From assembly GCA_016803235.1 (NCBI GenBank), contig JADCLI010000007.1, forward strand, positions 1 to 64,000: a stretch of DNA of 64,000 bases. The letters are read 5' to 3'. The stretch's first letter is position 1, and each line of letters starts with the position of its first letter. The notes beneath the pieces are model-generated. The model was not told where the DNA came from and ran no database searches. It was given only the letters and a program-made list of their open reading frames with translations. The position numbers were made by a program, and so were the translations under genes. Positions 29,322 through 38,187 of this stretch are shown one piece after another. This DNA is from Pimelobacter simplex. GTDB taxonomy: Bacteria; Actinomycetota; Actinomycetes; Propionibacteriales; Nocardioidaceae.

Positions 29322-30596
29322 ATGCCCCGCCTGATCTCGGACCGCGTGGCGCGCCTCGCCGGCCCCACCCCGCTCGTTCGCCGCCTGTCCGGCCAGTCCG
29401 TGCTCTCCGCCTTCGGCGACGGGGTGTTCCTCACCGGCAGCGCGGTCTTCTTCACCCAGATCGTCGGGCTGTCCGCCGCCCAGGTCGGCCTGGGCCTGTC
29501 GATCGCCGGACTCGTCACCTTCGCGCTCGCCGTACCGCTGGGCAAGCTCGCCGACCGGTACGGCGCCAAGCGGGTCTGGGCGATCGCCTCGCTGGTGGAG
29601 GCACTGCTCTACCTGGCGTGGCTGGCCGTCGGCGGGCTGGTCACGTTCGTCGCGATGATGGTCGTGCTGGAGAACGTGGCGTCGGCGAGCCGCTCGGCCC
29701 GCAACGCCTACCGGTTCGACGTCTTCCCCCGCGAGGAGCGGGTGGCGTCCAACGCGTACTTCCGTGCGGCCCGCAACGTCGGCTACACCCTGGGCGCCCT
29801 GCTCGCGGGCATCGCCCTGGCGACCGACGACGACCAGCTGATCCGCGCCGTTCCCCTCGTCACCGCCGCGCTGCTGGTCCTCAACGCCACCCTCGTCTCC
29901 CGGCTCCCCTCCGTGCTGCACCACGCGGAGGAGGCACCCCTGGAGGCGGCGCTGGAGGACGCCGGCGACCGGCGCAGTGCCCTGCGCAACAAGGGGTACG
30001 TCGCGATGGCGGTCTGCGGCGGCGTCCTCGGCACCCACCAGGTGCTGCTCAACGTCGTCATCCCGCTGTGGCTCGTCGAGGAGACCGACGCGCCGCGGGT
30101 GCTGCTGGCATGGCTGTTCGGCACCAACACCGTGATGGCGGTGCTGCTCCAGGTGGCGGCGGCCCGCGGCGTCACGACCGTCGCCGACTCGCTGCGCGCC
30201 CAGCGCCGCGGAGCGTTCTTCTTCGTCCTGTCGTGCGGCATCGTGCTCGTCACCCACGACACCGTCGGGTGGGTGACCATCGCCCTGGTGTGGATCGGCC
30301 ACGTCACCGTGACCGGCGCCGAGCTGTTCCAGTCCGCCGGCGAGTGGGGCCTGCAGGCCGAGCTGTCCGACCCCGCCCGGCGCGGCGAGTACCAGGGCGT
30401 CTCCCAGCTCGGCTACACCCTCGGCACGGTGTGGGCGCCGGCGGCGTACACCTTCCTCGCGATGGAGTGGGGCACGCCGGGCTGGATCGTGATCGCCGGG
30501 ATCGTGCTGGCGGCCGCGGTGCTCATCCACCCCGCGTCGCGCGCGGCGGAGCGGCACCTGACCCGGCTGGAGGCCACCTCCGCCCAGCCTGCTTGA
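29322..30596 (+). CDS. MFS transporter (paralogue of the one at 25055)
   Basis: A 424-residue, 12-helix major facilitator protein. KLADRYGAKRVWA is the loop 2-3 motif; NVVIPLWLVEETDAPRVLLAWLFGTNTV, GHVTVTGAELFQSAGEWGLQAELSDPARRGEYQGV and the C-terminal half closely match the transporter at 25055. The two probably arose by duplication, and the MarR/glutathione-type operon lies exactly between them. It is followed 10 bases later by menA. Substrate unknown. Confidence 0.88.
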   Translation: MPRLISDRVARLAGPTPLVRRLSGQSVLSAFGDGVFLTGSAVFFTQIVGLSAAQVGLGLSIAGLVTFALAVPLGKLADRYGAKRVWAIASLVEALLYLAWLAVGGLVTFVAMMVVLENVASASRSARNAYRFDVFPREERVASNAYFRAARNVGYTLGALLAGIALATDDDQLIRAVPLVTAALLVLNATLVSRLPSVLHHAEEAPLEAALEDAGDRRSALRNKGYVAMAVCGGVLGTHQVLLNVVIPLWLVEETDAPRVLLAWLFGTNTVMAVLLQVAAARGVTTVADSLRAQRRGAFFFVLSCGIVLVTHDTVGWVTIALVWIGHVTVTGAELFQSAGEWGLQAELSDPARRGEYQGVSQLGYTLGTVWAPAAYTFLAMEWGTPGWIVIAGIVLAAAVLIHPASRAAERHLTRLEATSAQPA

Positions 30597-30606
30597 ATCG
30601 TCGGTC

Positions 30607-31488
30607 ATGGCCACCCCCGCGCACTGGATCGCCGGCGCCCGCGTCCGCACCCTCCCGGCGGCGGTCGCACCCGTCGTCGTCGGCACCGCCGTCGCCGTGT
30701 ACGACGACCGCGGGGTCTGGTGGAAGGCACTGCTCGCGGCCGTGGTGAGCCTGGCCCTCCAGGTGGGCGTCAACTACGCCAACGACTACTCCGACGGCAT
30801 CCGCGGCACCGACGACGACCGGGTCGGCCCACTGCGCCTGGTCGGCTCGGGCCTGGCCACCCCGGCCGCGGTGAAGCGTGCGGCCTTCCTGTCCTTCGGG
30901 GTCGCCGGCGTCGCGGGCGTGGTCCTCGCGGCCACCACCTCGTGGTGGCTGGTCCTCGTCGGCGCCGTCAGCGTGCTCGCCGCCTGGTACTACACGGGCG
31001 GCAAGAAGCCCTACGGCTACCTCGGCCTCGGCGAGGTCATGGTCTTCGTCTTCTTCGGCCTGGTCGCCGTCGTCGGCACCACCTGGGTGCAGACCGAGCG
31101 CTGGGGCACGCCGGGCTGGGCGTCCTTCGCGGCCGGCTGCGGCGTGGGTGCCCTGGCCTGCGCGATCCTGGTCGCCAACAACCTGCGCGACATCCCCACC
31201 GACCGGGTCGCCGGGAAGCTGACCCTCGCGGTGCGGCTCGGGGAGCGTCGTACCCGTGGCTTCTACGCGGTGCTCGTCGGGCTCTCCGTCGCCGCACTGG
31301 TGGTGCTCGCGGCCCTCACGACGTGGTGGGCGCTGCTCGGCCTGGGCTTCCTGCTGCCCGGCGCCGCGGCGGCGCGGATCGTCCTGGGCGGCGCCCAGGG
31401 CCCCGCGCTCATCCCGGTGCTGCAGAAGACCGGCGTCGCCGAGCTGGTCTGGGCCGTGCTCGCCGGGATCGGCCTGGTCGTGGCCTGA
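30607..31488 (+). CDS. menA: 1,4-Dihydroxy-2-naphthoate polyprenyltransferase
   Basis: A 293-residue UbiA-superfamily membrane enzyme that attaches the polyprenyl tail to DHNA. The first Asp motif is NYANDYSDGIRGTDDDRVGP, the second is ANNLRDIPTDRVAGKLTLAVRLG, and about eight helices are visible. MenA starts with the usual WIAGARVRTLPAAVAPVVVGT. The lipid substrate would come from the polyprenyl synthase at 726. It converges on the DUF4229 gene with a 9-base gap. Confidence 0.94.
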   Translation: MATPAHWIAGARVRTLPAAVAPVVVGTAVAVYDDRGVWWKALLAAVVSLALQVGVNYANDYSDGIRGTDDDRVGPLRLVGSGLATPAAVKRAAFLSFGVAGVAGVVLAATTSWWLVLVGAVSVLAAWYYTGGKKPYGYLGLGEVMVFVFFGLVAVVGTTWVQTERWGTPGWASFAAGCGVGALACAILVANNLRDIPTDRVAGKLTLAVRLGERRTRGFYAVLVGLSVAALVVLAALTTWWALLGLGFLLPGAAAARIVLGGAQGPALIPVLQKTGVAELVWAVLAGIGLVVA

Positions 31489-31497
31489 GGCCGCGCC

Positions 31498-31758
31498 TCA
31501 GTCCTCGTCCTCCTTGGACCGCATCTCCTCGTACTTCCGGCTCATCCGGCCCGCCCGGTTCTCGACCTTCACCGCGAACGCGGAGCGCTGCCGCTGGAGC
31601 AGGACGTAGGAAGCGATGCCGCTGATCAGGAAGGCGATGACGATGATCCACAGCACGTTGACGGTGTCGGCGACCAGCAGCCAGACGCCGCCCACGAGGC
31701 AGAACGCTCCGACGAACAGGCCGGCTCGCAGAGCCGTGTAGATCCAGAACTCCTTCAC
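31498..31758 (-). CDS. DUF4229 family two-helix membrane protein
   Basis: An 86-residue protein with two transmembrane segments (residues about 8-28 and 33-53) and a charged C-terminal tail (RMSRKYEEMRSKEDED). The IASYVLLQRQRSAFAVKVENRAGRM stretch matches the actinobacterial DUF4229 family, often found near menA. No function is known. It starts with GTG, 6 bases after a TAGGCT hexamer, so it is probably leaderless. Confidence 0.8.
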   Translation of the reverse strand: MKEFWIYTALRAGLFVGAFCLVGGVWLLVADTVNVLWIIVIAFLISGIASYVLLQRQRSAFAVKVENRAGRMSRKYEEMRSKEDED

Positions 31759-31764
31759 CCGTCC

Positions 31765-31770
31765 AGCCTA
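31765..31770 (-). promoter_or_regulatory. -10 element of a leaderless start (DUF4229 gene)
   Basis: TAGGCT on the minus strand ends 6 bases before the GTG at 31758. Confidence 0.45.
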
Positions 31771-31829
31771 GGCGGCACGAGCCCGGAGAAGGTCATCGGG
31801 AGGGGGGCACGATCTCACCGCCCAGGTCC

Positions 31830-31835
31830 TACTCT
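31830..31835 (+). promoter_or_regulatory. -10 element of a leaderless start (79-residue protein)
   Basis: TACTCT ends 6 bases before the GTG at 31842, diverging from the DUF4229 promoter about 60 bases away. Confidence 0.45.
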
Positions 31836-31841
31836 GGAGAC

Positions 31842-32081
31842 GTGAAGCTGTTGCTCGTCGTCCTCGTCTTCGCGGCCGTGACCTACCTCGCGGTCCGCTG
31901 GCTGCAGGACCACGGGAACGGCGAGCAGCCCGCCCGGCGCCGTACGCCGAAGCCGCACCCGCCGACCCGTCCCGTCGCCCCCGACGACGACGAGGGCTTC
32001 CTGCGCGACCTCGAGTGGCGCCGCCGGCAACAGGAGCGGCACCGCGACCAGCCCCAGCCGCCGGACTCCCCCGACGCCTGA
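31842..32081 (+). CDS. Small single-pass membrane protein, function unknown
   Basis: A 79-residue protein with one N-terminal helix (KLLLVVLVFAAVTYLAVRWL) and a Pro/Arg/Asp-rich tail. I do not recognise it. It starts with GTG 6 bases after a TACTCT hexamer. It converges on ccsB with a 14-base gap; being transcribed alone and opposite to both neighbours argues for its reality over a chance frame. Confidence 0.6.
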   Translation: MKLLLVVLVFAAVTYLAVRWLQDHGNGEQPARRRTPKPHPPTRPVAPDDDEGFLRDLEWRRRQQERHRDQPQPPDSPDA

Positions 32082-32095
32082 GGCCCGGGCGCCGG

Positions 32096-33061
32096 TCAGG
32101 GGACGACGCGCTCGGCCGCGTAGGCGTGCTGGCTGGTCGTCGAGAAGTAGTTGATCCCGATGAAGTTGAACCACAGCGTGGCCATGCCCACCAGCGCGAG
32201 CAGCGCGGCCTTGCGGCCCTTCCAGCCCGCGGTGGCGCGGGCGTGGAGGTAGCCGGCGTACACGACCCAGGTGATGAACGCCCACACCTCCTTGGGGTCC
32301 CAGTTCCAGTAGCGCGACCAGGCCTCGTGCGCCCAGATCGGGCCGGTGATGAGGACGGCGAAGGTCCACACCGGGAAGGCGAAGGCGTGCACCCGGTAGG
32401 CGAGGCGGTCGAGGGCGTCGAGCTGGGGGACGCGGGCCAGCCACGGGCTCAGCTCCCGCCCGGCGGCCTCCGCGCGCCGCTCGGCGCGCATCCGGACGAG
32501 GTACATGATCGAGGCGATGCCGCCGAGGGTGAAGGCGCCGGTGGCGATCACCGCGGAGACCACGTGGATGACCAGCCAGGGCGAGTTGAGCGCCTCGGTG
32601 AGCGGCGCGACCGCGTCGTAGAGCCAGATCACCGCGACCATCAAGGTGGCGACCACGAAGCCGACGACCAGGGGGCCCATCCAGCCGAGGCCGAACCTCC
32701 GGTAGAGCACGACGTACAGCAGGCCGACCACGAAGGTGCCCGACAGCGTGAACTCGTACATGTTGCCCCAGGGCACCCGGTTCGGATCCGCGGCCATGCC
32801 CCGCCCGACGAGGCCGACGAGGTGGGCGAGGACCGCGATCGCGGTGAGCAGGATGCCGAGCCGGCCGAGGAACGCCGTCCGGTCGGTCCGGGGCTGCTCG
32901 GGCTCCGCGACTGCCGCGCCCGCGCCGACCAGCTCGCGGTCGGCCGCCGGCTGGCGCAGGGACGCCCACTCGGCCAGGTAGACCACCAGGGCCAGGAAGT
33001 AGACGATGCCGGCCGTCGCGACGGCCTGGTTGCTCAGCGTCTCCCATGCGGTGTTGCTCAT
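32096..33061 (-). CDS. ccsB: Cytochrome c biogenesis protein CcsB/CcsA (ResC)
   Basis: A 321-residue multi-helix haem handler of System II cytochrome c maturation. The tryptophan-rich motif WSRYWNWDPKEVWAFITWVVYAGYLHARA and histidines in LVIHVVSAVIA and YRVHAF are the expected haem ligands. It works with ResB to pass haem across the membrane to apocytochromes. The ATG overlaps the resB stop, completing a tlpA-ccdA-resB-ccsB operon. Confidence 0.93.
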   Translation of the reverse strand: MSNTAWETLSNQAVATAGIVYFLALVVYLAEWASLRQPAADRELVGAGAAVAEPEQPRTDRTAFLGRLGILLTAIAVLAHLVGLVGRGMAADPNRVPWGNMYEFTLSGTFVVGLLYVVLYRRFGLGWMGPLVVGFVVATLMVAVIWLYDAVAPLTEALNSPWLVIHVVSAVIATGAFTLGGIASIMYLVRMRAERRAEAAGRELSPWLARVPQLDALDRLAYRVHAFAFPVWTFAVLITGPIWAHEAWSRYWNWDPKEVWAFITWVVYAGYLHARATAGWKGRKAALLALVGMATLWFNFIGINYFSTTSQHAYAAERVVP

Positions 33062-34626
33062 GACTGCCTCACGATCTCGGGTTGGTCCTGGAGCTGGTCG
33101 AGCACGGCGGCGAGGACCTCGTCCGTCTCGCCGTTGCCGGAGCGGTCGAGGACGGCCACCTCGACCCGGGTGCCGGAGCCGTCGTCGGCCGGCACGGCCC
33201 GCACCCACACCCGGCGCGGCCGGATGAAGAGCGAGCAGCAGAGCCCGACGAGGGCGAGGATCACGCCGAGCAGCGCGATCCCCTTGCCGGGCGTCTGGCT
33301 GATCTGGACCCGGATCCACGGGTCGACGCGCTCGAAGGTCACCGAGCCGAGCCCGTCGGGCAGCTCGACGGTGTCGCCGGGCTGGAGGTCGACGCGCAGC
33401 GGCTTGCCGTCGGCCTTGGTGATCGGCGTGGCGTCGCTCTTGTCGAGCACGTACACCGACTGCGAGCTGCCGTCGTCGAGCCCGAGGTCGCCGGTGTAGG
33501 CGAGCATCGACAGGGTCGGGTTGCGGTCGTCGCCGAAGACGGTGACCGGGTTGCCGTCCCGCATGTCGAAGCTCGGGAAGAACAGGCCGTCGAGCCCGAT
33601 CCGCCCGGGCTTCGCGTCGTTGCACTTCACGACGCCGTAGGACAAGAAGCTGGCGTCGCGCGGCAGGAAGACCGTCGGCCCGGTGCAGACGACCTGGCCG
33701 GTCCCGTCCCGCACGGTGATGACCGGCGCGTAGCCGTGACCGATGAGGAAGACGTCGGTGCCGTCGACCTCGAGCGGGTGGTTGACCCGGAGGTCGTAGG
33801 TCTGCGGCTTCCCGTCGCCGACCCGGTAGGTCAGCCCGGCCTCGAACTTGCGGGCCTGGCCGAAGCGCGGGCCCTCCTCCAGCCAGTCGACGGAGAACTC
33901 GTCGACGGTGAACCGGAAGTTCTTCATCTGTCCCTGCCGGAACAGGCCGCCGGGCTTGAAGTCGTCGTACTGCGTGAGGTTGTTGCTGAAGGTCGTGCCC
34001 TGCACGAGGATCACGCCGCCCTGGTAGCCCCACAGGCTGCCCATCGCCACGCCGGCGAGCACGATCAGCAGCGACAGGTGGAAGACCAGGTTGCCGGCCT
34101 CCCGGAGGTGGCCGCGCTCGGCGGCCACGAAGTCGTCGCCGTGCCCGGACGCCCGGAGCCGATGGCGCCGGCCCAGCACGGTCCGGGCCCGGTCGAGCAC
34201 GTCGGCCGGCGCCTGCCCGGTCGAGTACGACGCGTGCACCGGCATCCGGGTCAGGTGCCGCGGCGCCGCGGGCGGCTGGGCGCGCAGCGCGCGGTAGTAG
34301 ACGAGCAGGCGCGGGATGATGCAGCCGACCAGCGACAGCACGAGGAGCAGGTAGACCGCCGAGAACCACGGGGAGCTGTAGACCGAGAACAGGTCGAGCT
34401 TCTCGTAGACCGGCGTCAGCTTGGGGTGCTCGTCCTTCCAGCGCGTGACGGCGAGCGAGTCGACGTCGGCCTGCGGGATCACGGAGCCCGGGATCGCGGC
34501 CAGCGCGAGCAGCAGGAGCAGCAGCAGCGCGGTGCGCATCGAGGTGATCTGCCGCCAGGCCCACCGGCCGAGCTCGCGCGCGGTCAGCTCGCCGGGACGA
34601 CGCCCGGTCTCGGGTGGGGTGGTCAT
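33058..34626 (-). CDS. resB: Cytochrome c biogenesis protein ResB
   Basis: A 522-residue System II haem-lyase component. Three N-terminal helices (SMRTALLLLLLLALAAIPGSVIPQ, YSSPWFSAVYLLLVLSLVGCIIP and HLSLLIVLAGVAMGSLWGY) precede a large extracytoplasmic domain and a fourth helix near the C-terminus (GKGIALLGVILALVGLCCSLFI). The ATG at 34626 overlaps the ccdA stop. It acts with CcsB. Confidence 0.93.
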   Translation of the reverse strand: MTTPPETGRRPGELTARELGRWAWRQITSMRTALLLLLLLALAAIPGSVIPQADVDSLAVTRWKDEHPKLTPVYEKLDLFSVYSSPWFSAVYLLLVLSLVGCIIPRLLVYYRALRAQPPAAPRHLTRMPVHASYSTGQAPADVLDRARTVLGRRHRLRASGHGDDFVAAERGHLREAGNLVFHLSLLIVLAGVAMGSLWGYQGGVILVQGTTFSNNLTQYDDFKPGGLFRQGQMKNFRFTVDEFSVDWLEEGPRFGQARKFEAGLTYRVGDGKPQTYDLRVNHPLEVDGTDVFLIGHGYAPVITVRDGTGQVVCTGPTVFLPRDASFLSYGVVKCNDAKPGRIGLDGLFFPSFDMRDGNPVTVFGDDRNPTLSMLAYTGDLGLDDGSSQSVYVLDKSDATPITKADGKPLRVDLQPGDTVELPDGLGSVTFERVDPWIRVQISQTPGKGIALLGVILALVGLCCSLFIRPRRVWVRAVPADDGSGTRVEVAVLDRSGNGETDEVLAAVLDQLQDQPEIVRQS

Positions 34627-35387
34627 ACGACGGTCTCCCCGAAGGCGACGGTGCGCAGCTGCGCCCACTGCACGATGTGGTCCCACCAGCCGGTGACCAT
34701 GAGCAGGCCGATCGCGACCAGGAACAGGCCGCCGACCCGCATCACGCTCGCCTGGTGGCGGCGTACCCACTTCAGGGCGCCGACGGTGCGGTTGTAGGCG
34801 AGCGCGACGACGATGAACGGGATCCCGAGGCCGAGGGCGTAGCAGAGCGCGAGCAGCGCGCCGCGGGCCGCGGTGCCGCCGTCGGCGTAGGTGAGGTTGA
34901 GGATGACGCCGAAGGTCGGGCCGACGCAGGGCGTCCACCCGATCGCGAACAGCGCCCCGATCAGCGGTGCGGCCCCGAGCCCGACGCCCGGCAGCCGGTG
35001 GATGCGCACGTCGCGCTGCAGCCACGGCACGAAGCCGGCGAAGACCAGGCCGAGCACGATCAGGATCACCCCGAGCACGAGGGTGATGACGTCCTGCCAG
35101 CGCTGTAGGCGCGAGGCCAGCCCACCGAACGCCGTGCCGGCGAACACGAAGACGACCGCGAAGCCGAGCACGAAGAGCACCGAGCCGAGCAGCATCCGGC
35201 CGCGGCGCCGGCTCGCCTCGCCGGCGGCCAGGTCGGCGCCCGACAGGCCGGTCGCGTAGGAGAGGTAGCCGGGCAGCAGCGGCAGCACGCAGGGGGAGAA
35301 GAAGGAGACCAGCCCGGCGATCATCGCGACCGGGATCGCGACACCGAGGCCACCGGCGAGCGCCTGCTCGCGGAACCACTCACCCAT
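34623..35387 (-). CDS. ccdA: Thiol-disulfide transporter CcdA
   Basis: A 254-residue DsbD-like membrane protein that carries reducing power from thioredoxin to the outside. The two redox cysteines lie in SFFSPCVLPLLPGYLSY and AIGWTPCVGPTFG, one in each pseudo-repeat. Its partner is the adjacent TlpA/ResA-like lipoprotein, whose end overlaps its start by 8 bases. Confidence 0.94.
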   Translation of the reverse strand: MGEWFREQALAGGLGVAIPVAMIAGLVSFFSPCVLPLLPGYLSYATGLSGADLAAGEASRRRGRMLLGSVLFVLGFAVVFVFAGTAFGGLASRLQRWQDVITLVLGVILIVLGLVFAGFVPWLQRDVRIHRLPGVGLGAAPLIGALFAIGWTPCVGPTFGVILNLTYADGGTAARGALLALCYALGLGIPFIVVALAYNRTVGALKWVRRHQASVMRVGGLFLVAIGLLMVTGWWDHIVQWAQLRTVAFGETVV

Positions 35388-35967
35388 CGGACTCCGCCAG
35401 GGTGTCCTCGACGAGGCTGGTCAGCGTGGTCTTCGACGGGATCGGCCCGTTGATGAGCGCCGCGACCCGGCCCTCGCGGTCCAGCACCAGTGTCGCCGGC
35501 GGCGCGTACGGCGCGTACGCGCCCATCTCGAGCAGGGTCTCGCTGCCGGGGTCGTAGAGCGAGGGGTAGTCGACACCGCGAGCGCGCTCGAAGGCTGCGG
35601 CGTTCTCGGGCGCGAGGTCGCGGATGTTGATGCCGACGAAGGCGACCTGGTCGGGCCGGTCCCTCGCGAGCTCGTCCTCGGCCTCGACCAGCATCGGCAT
35701 CTCCTTGATGCACGGCCCGCAGCCCGACCACCACACGTTGAGGACGACCACCCTGCCCCGCAGGTCGGTGACGTCGAGCGGCTCGCCCTGGACCGTCGTA
35801 CCGCTGATGTCGAGCGGCTTCTCGCGCTCGCCGTCCTCGACCAGGACGACCTGCTGGTCGCCGTCGATGTAGTTCAGGTCGCCGGTGCCGCCGATCTTCG
35901 AGCACGCCGTGGCCGAGAGGACCACGCCGGCGAGGAGGGAGGCGGCGACCACGCGACGAAGGCTCAT
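35380..35967 (-). CDS. TlpA/ResA-like thioredoxin lipoprotein
   Basis: A 195-residue thioredoxin-fold protein. The signal LLAGVVLSATAC ends in a lipobox cysteine at about residue 22, so it is probably anchored outside the membrane. The active site is WWSGCGPCIKEMPM, and the cis-proline region APPATLVLDREGRVAA follows. By family it reduces the CxxCH cysteines of apocytochrome c, fed by CcdA. The ATG overlaps the phosphatase stop. Confidence 0.92.
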   Translation of the reverse strand: MSLRRVVAASLLAGVVLSATACSKIGGTGDLNYIDGDQQVVLVEDGEREKPLDISGTTVQGEPLDVTDLRGRVVVLNVWWSGCGPCIKEMPMLVEAEDELARDRPDQVAFVGINIRDLAPENAAAFERARGVDYPSLYDPGSETLLEMGAYAPYAPPATLVLDREGRVAALINGPIPSKTTLTSLVEDTLAESDG

Positions 35968-36659
35968 GCCGAGGGCGTCCCCTCGGGCCGGTTCTCCTCC
36001 GGTGCGTCACCGGCGGAGAACGGCGCGGCGATGTCGCCGGTCGGGATCAGGTCGATCGCGGGCTCGGCGTACGAGATCTCGACGAGCTCCTCGCCCGCGA
36101 ACCCGAACGAGGTGATCGAGCACAGCGTGCACTGGCGCTTGCGCGGGTCGTGGAGGAAGGAGCGCTTCTCCGCGGCAAGGCGGGTGGTCCAGATCGGCAG
36201 CTGGTGGGAGACCAGCACGGCCTCGTGGCCGGCGGCGTCGCGGCGGGCGTCGTGGACGGCGCCCATCATCCGCTCGACGATCGCCCGGTAGGGCTCGCCC
36301 CACGACGGCTTGAACGGGTTGTAGAGGTGGCGCCACAGCAGCGGGTTGCGCAACGCGTTGTTGCCCTTGCCGAAGGTCAGACCCTCGAACCGGTTGGTCG
36401 ACTCGATCACGCGCGCCTCGCGGCCGACCTCGAGCCCGAGCGCGGACGCCAGCGGGGCGGCCGTCTCCTGGGCCCGCTCGAGCGGCGAGGAGCGGATGAT
36501 CGTGATGTCGTTGCCCTTGAGCGCCTCGGCCACCCGGTCGGCCATCGCGCGGCCACGGGTGGAGAGGTGGAAGCCGTCGCGGCGCCCGTAGAGGACACCC
36601 TCGGGGTTGTGGACCTCGCCGTGGCGGACCAGGTGGACGATCGTGTCGGGGGTGCTCAT
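35964..36659 (-). CDS. Histidine phosphatase family protein
   Basis: A 231-residue phosphoglycerate-mutase-like phosphatase. The catalytic RHG is in [14 protein letters not shown], and the second histidine in [15 protein letters not shown]. It lies between hemL and the cytochrome c genes with ATGA overlaps on both sides, a conserved actinobacterial arrangement (Rv0525-like, as I recall). Its substrate is unknown. Confidence 0.88.
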   Translation of the reverse strand: MSTPDTIVHLVRHGEVHNPEGVLYGRRDGFHLSTRGRAMADRVAEALKGNDITIIRSSPLERAQETAAPLASALGLEVGREARVIESTNRFEGLTFGKGNNALRNPLLWRHLYNPFKPSWGEPYRAIVERMMGAVHDARRDAAGHEAVLVSHQLPIWTTRLAAEKRSFLHDPRKRQCTLCSITSFGFAGEELVEISYAEPAIDLIPTGDIAAPFSAGDAPEENRPEGTPSA

Positions 36660-37978
36660 AGCGCGGCTCCGTAGGCGGTCGCGGCGGCCCGGGCCGCCGT
36701 CGGAAGGGCGTCGAGGACCTGCTGGACGGCCCGGTCGTCGTGGGACGAGGAGACGAACCACGCCTCGAAGGCCGACGGCGGCAGGTGCACGCCCTGGTCG
36801 AGCATCGAGTGGAACAGGGCGGCGTACGCCGGCACGCTGGTACCCTGCGCCTCGGCGAAGCTCGTCACCGGATTGTCGGTGAGGAACACCGAGAACATCG
36901 AGCCGGTCGACTGGATGACGTGCGGGAGCCCGGCGGCGGCGAACGTCTCGGCGATCCCGGCGCGCAGCGCGTCCGCGACGACGTCGAGGCGGGCGTAGAC
37001 CTCGTCGGTCGCCGCGGTGAGCGTCGCGAGGCCGGCGGCGGTCGCGACCGGGTTCCCGGCGAGGGTGCCGGCCTGGTAGACGGGGCCCTCGGGGGCGAGG
37101 TGGGCCATCACGTCGGCGCGGCCGCCGAACGCCGCGGCCGGGAAGCCGCCGCCCATCACCTTGCCGAAGGTCATCAGGTCGGGCAGCCAGCCCTCGACGG
37201 CACCGTCGGTGCCCCACTGGCCGGCCTTGGAGACCCGGAAGCCGGTCATCACCTCGTCGCTGATGAACAGTGCGCCGTGGGCCCGGCAGGTCTCGGCGAG
37301 GAACCGGTTGAACCCGGGCGCGGGAGGGACGACGCCCATGTTGCCGGGCGCGGCCTCGGTGATCAGGCAGGCGATCCGGTCGCCGTGCTCGGCGAAGACC
37401 GCGGCGACGGCGTCGCGGTCGTTGTACGGCAGCACCAGGGTCAGCTCGGTGGAGCTGGTCGGCACACCCGGGGTGCCGGGGATGGAGAAGGTGGTCAGGC
37501 CCGAGCCCGCTGCGGCGAGCAGGGAGTCGACGTGGCCGTGGTAGCAGCCGGCGAACTTCACGACCACGTCGCGGCCGGTGAAGCCGCGGGCGAGCCGGAT
37601 CGCCGACATGGTCGCCTCGGTGCCCGAGGTGACCAGGCGCAGCCGCTCGACCGGGGTGCGCGCGACGATCGCCTCGACCAGTGCGACCTCGCCCTCCGTG
37701 GGCGTGCCGTACGACGTCCCGCGGCTGACCGCCGCCTGGACGGCATCGAGCACGGCCGGGTGGCCGTGCCCGAGGAGCATCGGCCCCCACGAGCAGATCA
37801 GGTCGACGTACTCGTTGCCGTCGACGTCGGTCAGCCACGGACCGGAGGCGGAGCGGATGAAGCGCGGCGTACCGCCCACGGCGTTGAACGCACGGACCGG
37901 GGAGTTGACGCCGCCGGGGGTCACCTCGCGGGCCCGGGCGAAGAGGGCCTCGGAGGTCGAGGTCAGGGGTGCGGACAC
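36656..37978 (-). CDS. hemL: Glutamate-1-semialdehyde 2,1-aminomutase
   Basis: A 440-residue PLP enzyme converting glutamate-1-semialdehyde to 5-aminolevulinate. [11 protein letters not shown] near the N-terminus, [13 protein letters not shown] and the PLP-lysine motif [19 protein letters not shown] are diagnostic. I chose the GTG at 37978: it lies 6 bases after a GACAAT hexamer, whereas the longer frame would start with TTG at 38005. It feeds hemB, and HemA provides its substrate. It heads the hemL-phosphatase-tlpA-ccdA-resB-ccsB run, linking haem supply to cytochrome c assembly. Confidence 0.94.
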   Translation of the reverse strand: MSAPLTSTSEALFARAREVTPGGVNSPVRAFNAVGGTPRFIRSASGPWLTDVDGNEYVDLICSWGPMLLGHGHPAVLDAVQAAVSRGTSYGTPTEGEVALVEAIVARTPVERLRLVTSGTEATMSAIRLARGFTGRDVVVKFAGCYHGHVDSLLAAAGSGLTTFSIPGTPGVPTSSTELTLVLPYNDRDAVAAVFAEHGDRIACLITEAAPGNMGVVPPAPGFNRFLAETCRAHGALFISDEVMTGFRVSKAGQWGTDGAVEGWLPDLMTFGKVMGGGFPAAAFGGRADVMAHLAPEGPVYQAGTLAGNPVATAAGLATLTAATDEVYARLDVVADALRAGIAETFAAAGLPHVIQSTGSMFSVFLTDNPVTSFAEAQGTSVPAYAALFHSMLDQGVHLPPSAFEAWFVSSSHDDRAVQQVLDALPTAARAAATAYGAAL

Positions 37979-38076
37979 CGCGCCATTGTCGCCGATGGGT
38001 CCCAACGCCCCTCATCCCGGCCACTGTTTGGTGCGCCACGCCCATAGCACGTTCACCAACTTGTGCGCGGGATCAT

Positions 38077-38103
38077 GTGACACCCGTAACGCGCGTGTGT
38101 CAC
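38077..38103. promoter_or_regulatory. Inverted repeat upstream of the lytic transglycosylase
   Basis: GTGACAC (38077-38083) and GTGTCAC (38097-38103) are perfect inverted arms 13 bases apart, with GTAAC between them. They lie about 85 bases before the ATG. GTAAC-containing sites are typical of MtrA targets at cell-wall hydrolase genes in actinobacteria, but this assignment is inference. Otherwise 37979-38187 holds no gene. Confidence 0.35.
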
Positions 38104-38187
38104 GATTCGTTGACTCGGTGCACAGGTGGGCACTGAGGGAGAGCCCGCGCGAACGGGGCCACTCGTGGCCAGGGGAGAGAGTTACAC

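Noticed and set aside
38006..38187. c-di-AMP (ydaO) riboswitch before the lytic transglycosylase
   Set aside because: I could not find the conserved core sequences or pairing pattern; only the GTGACAC inverted repeat stood out.
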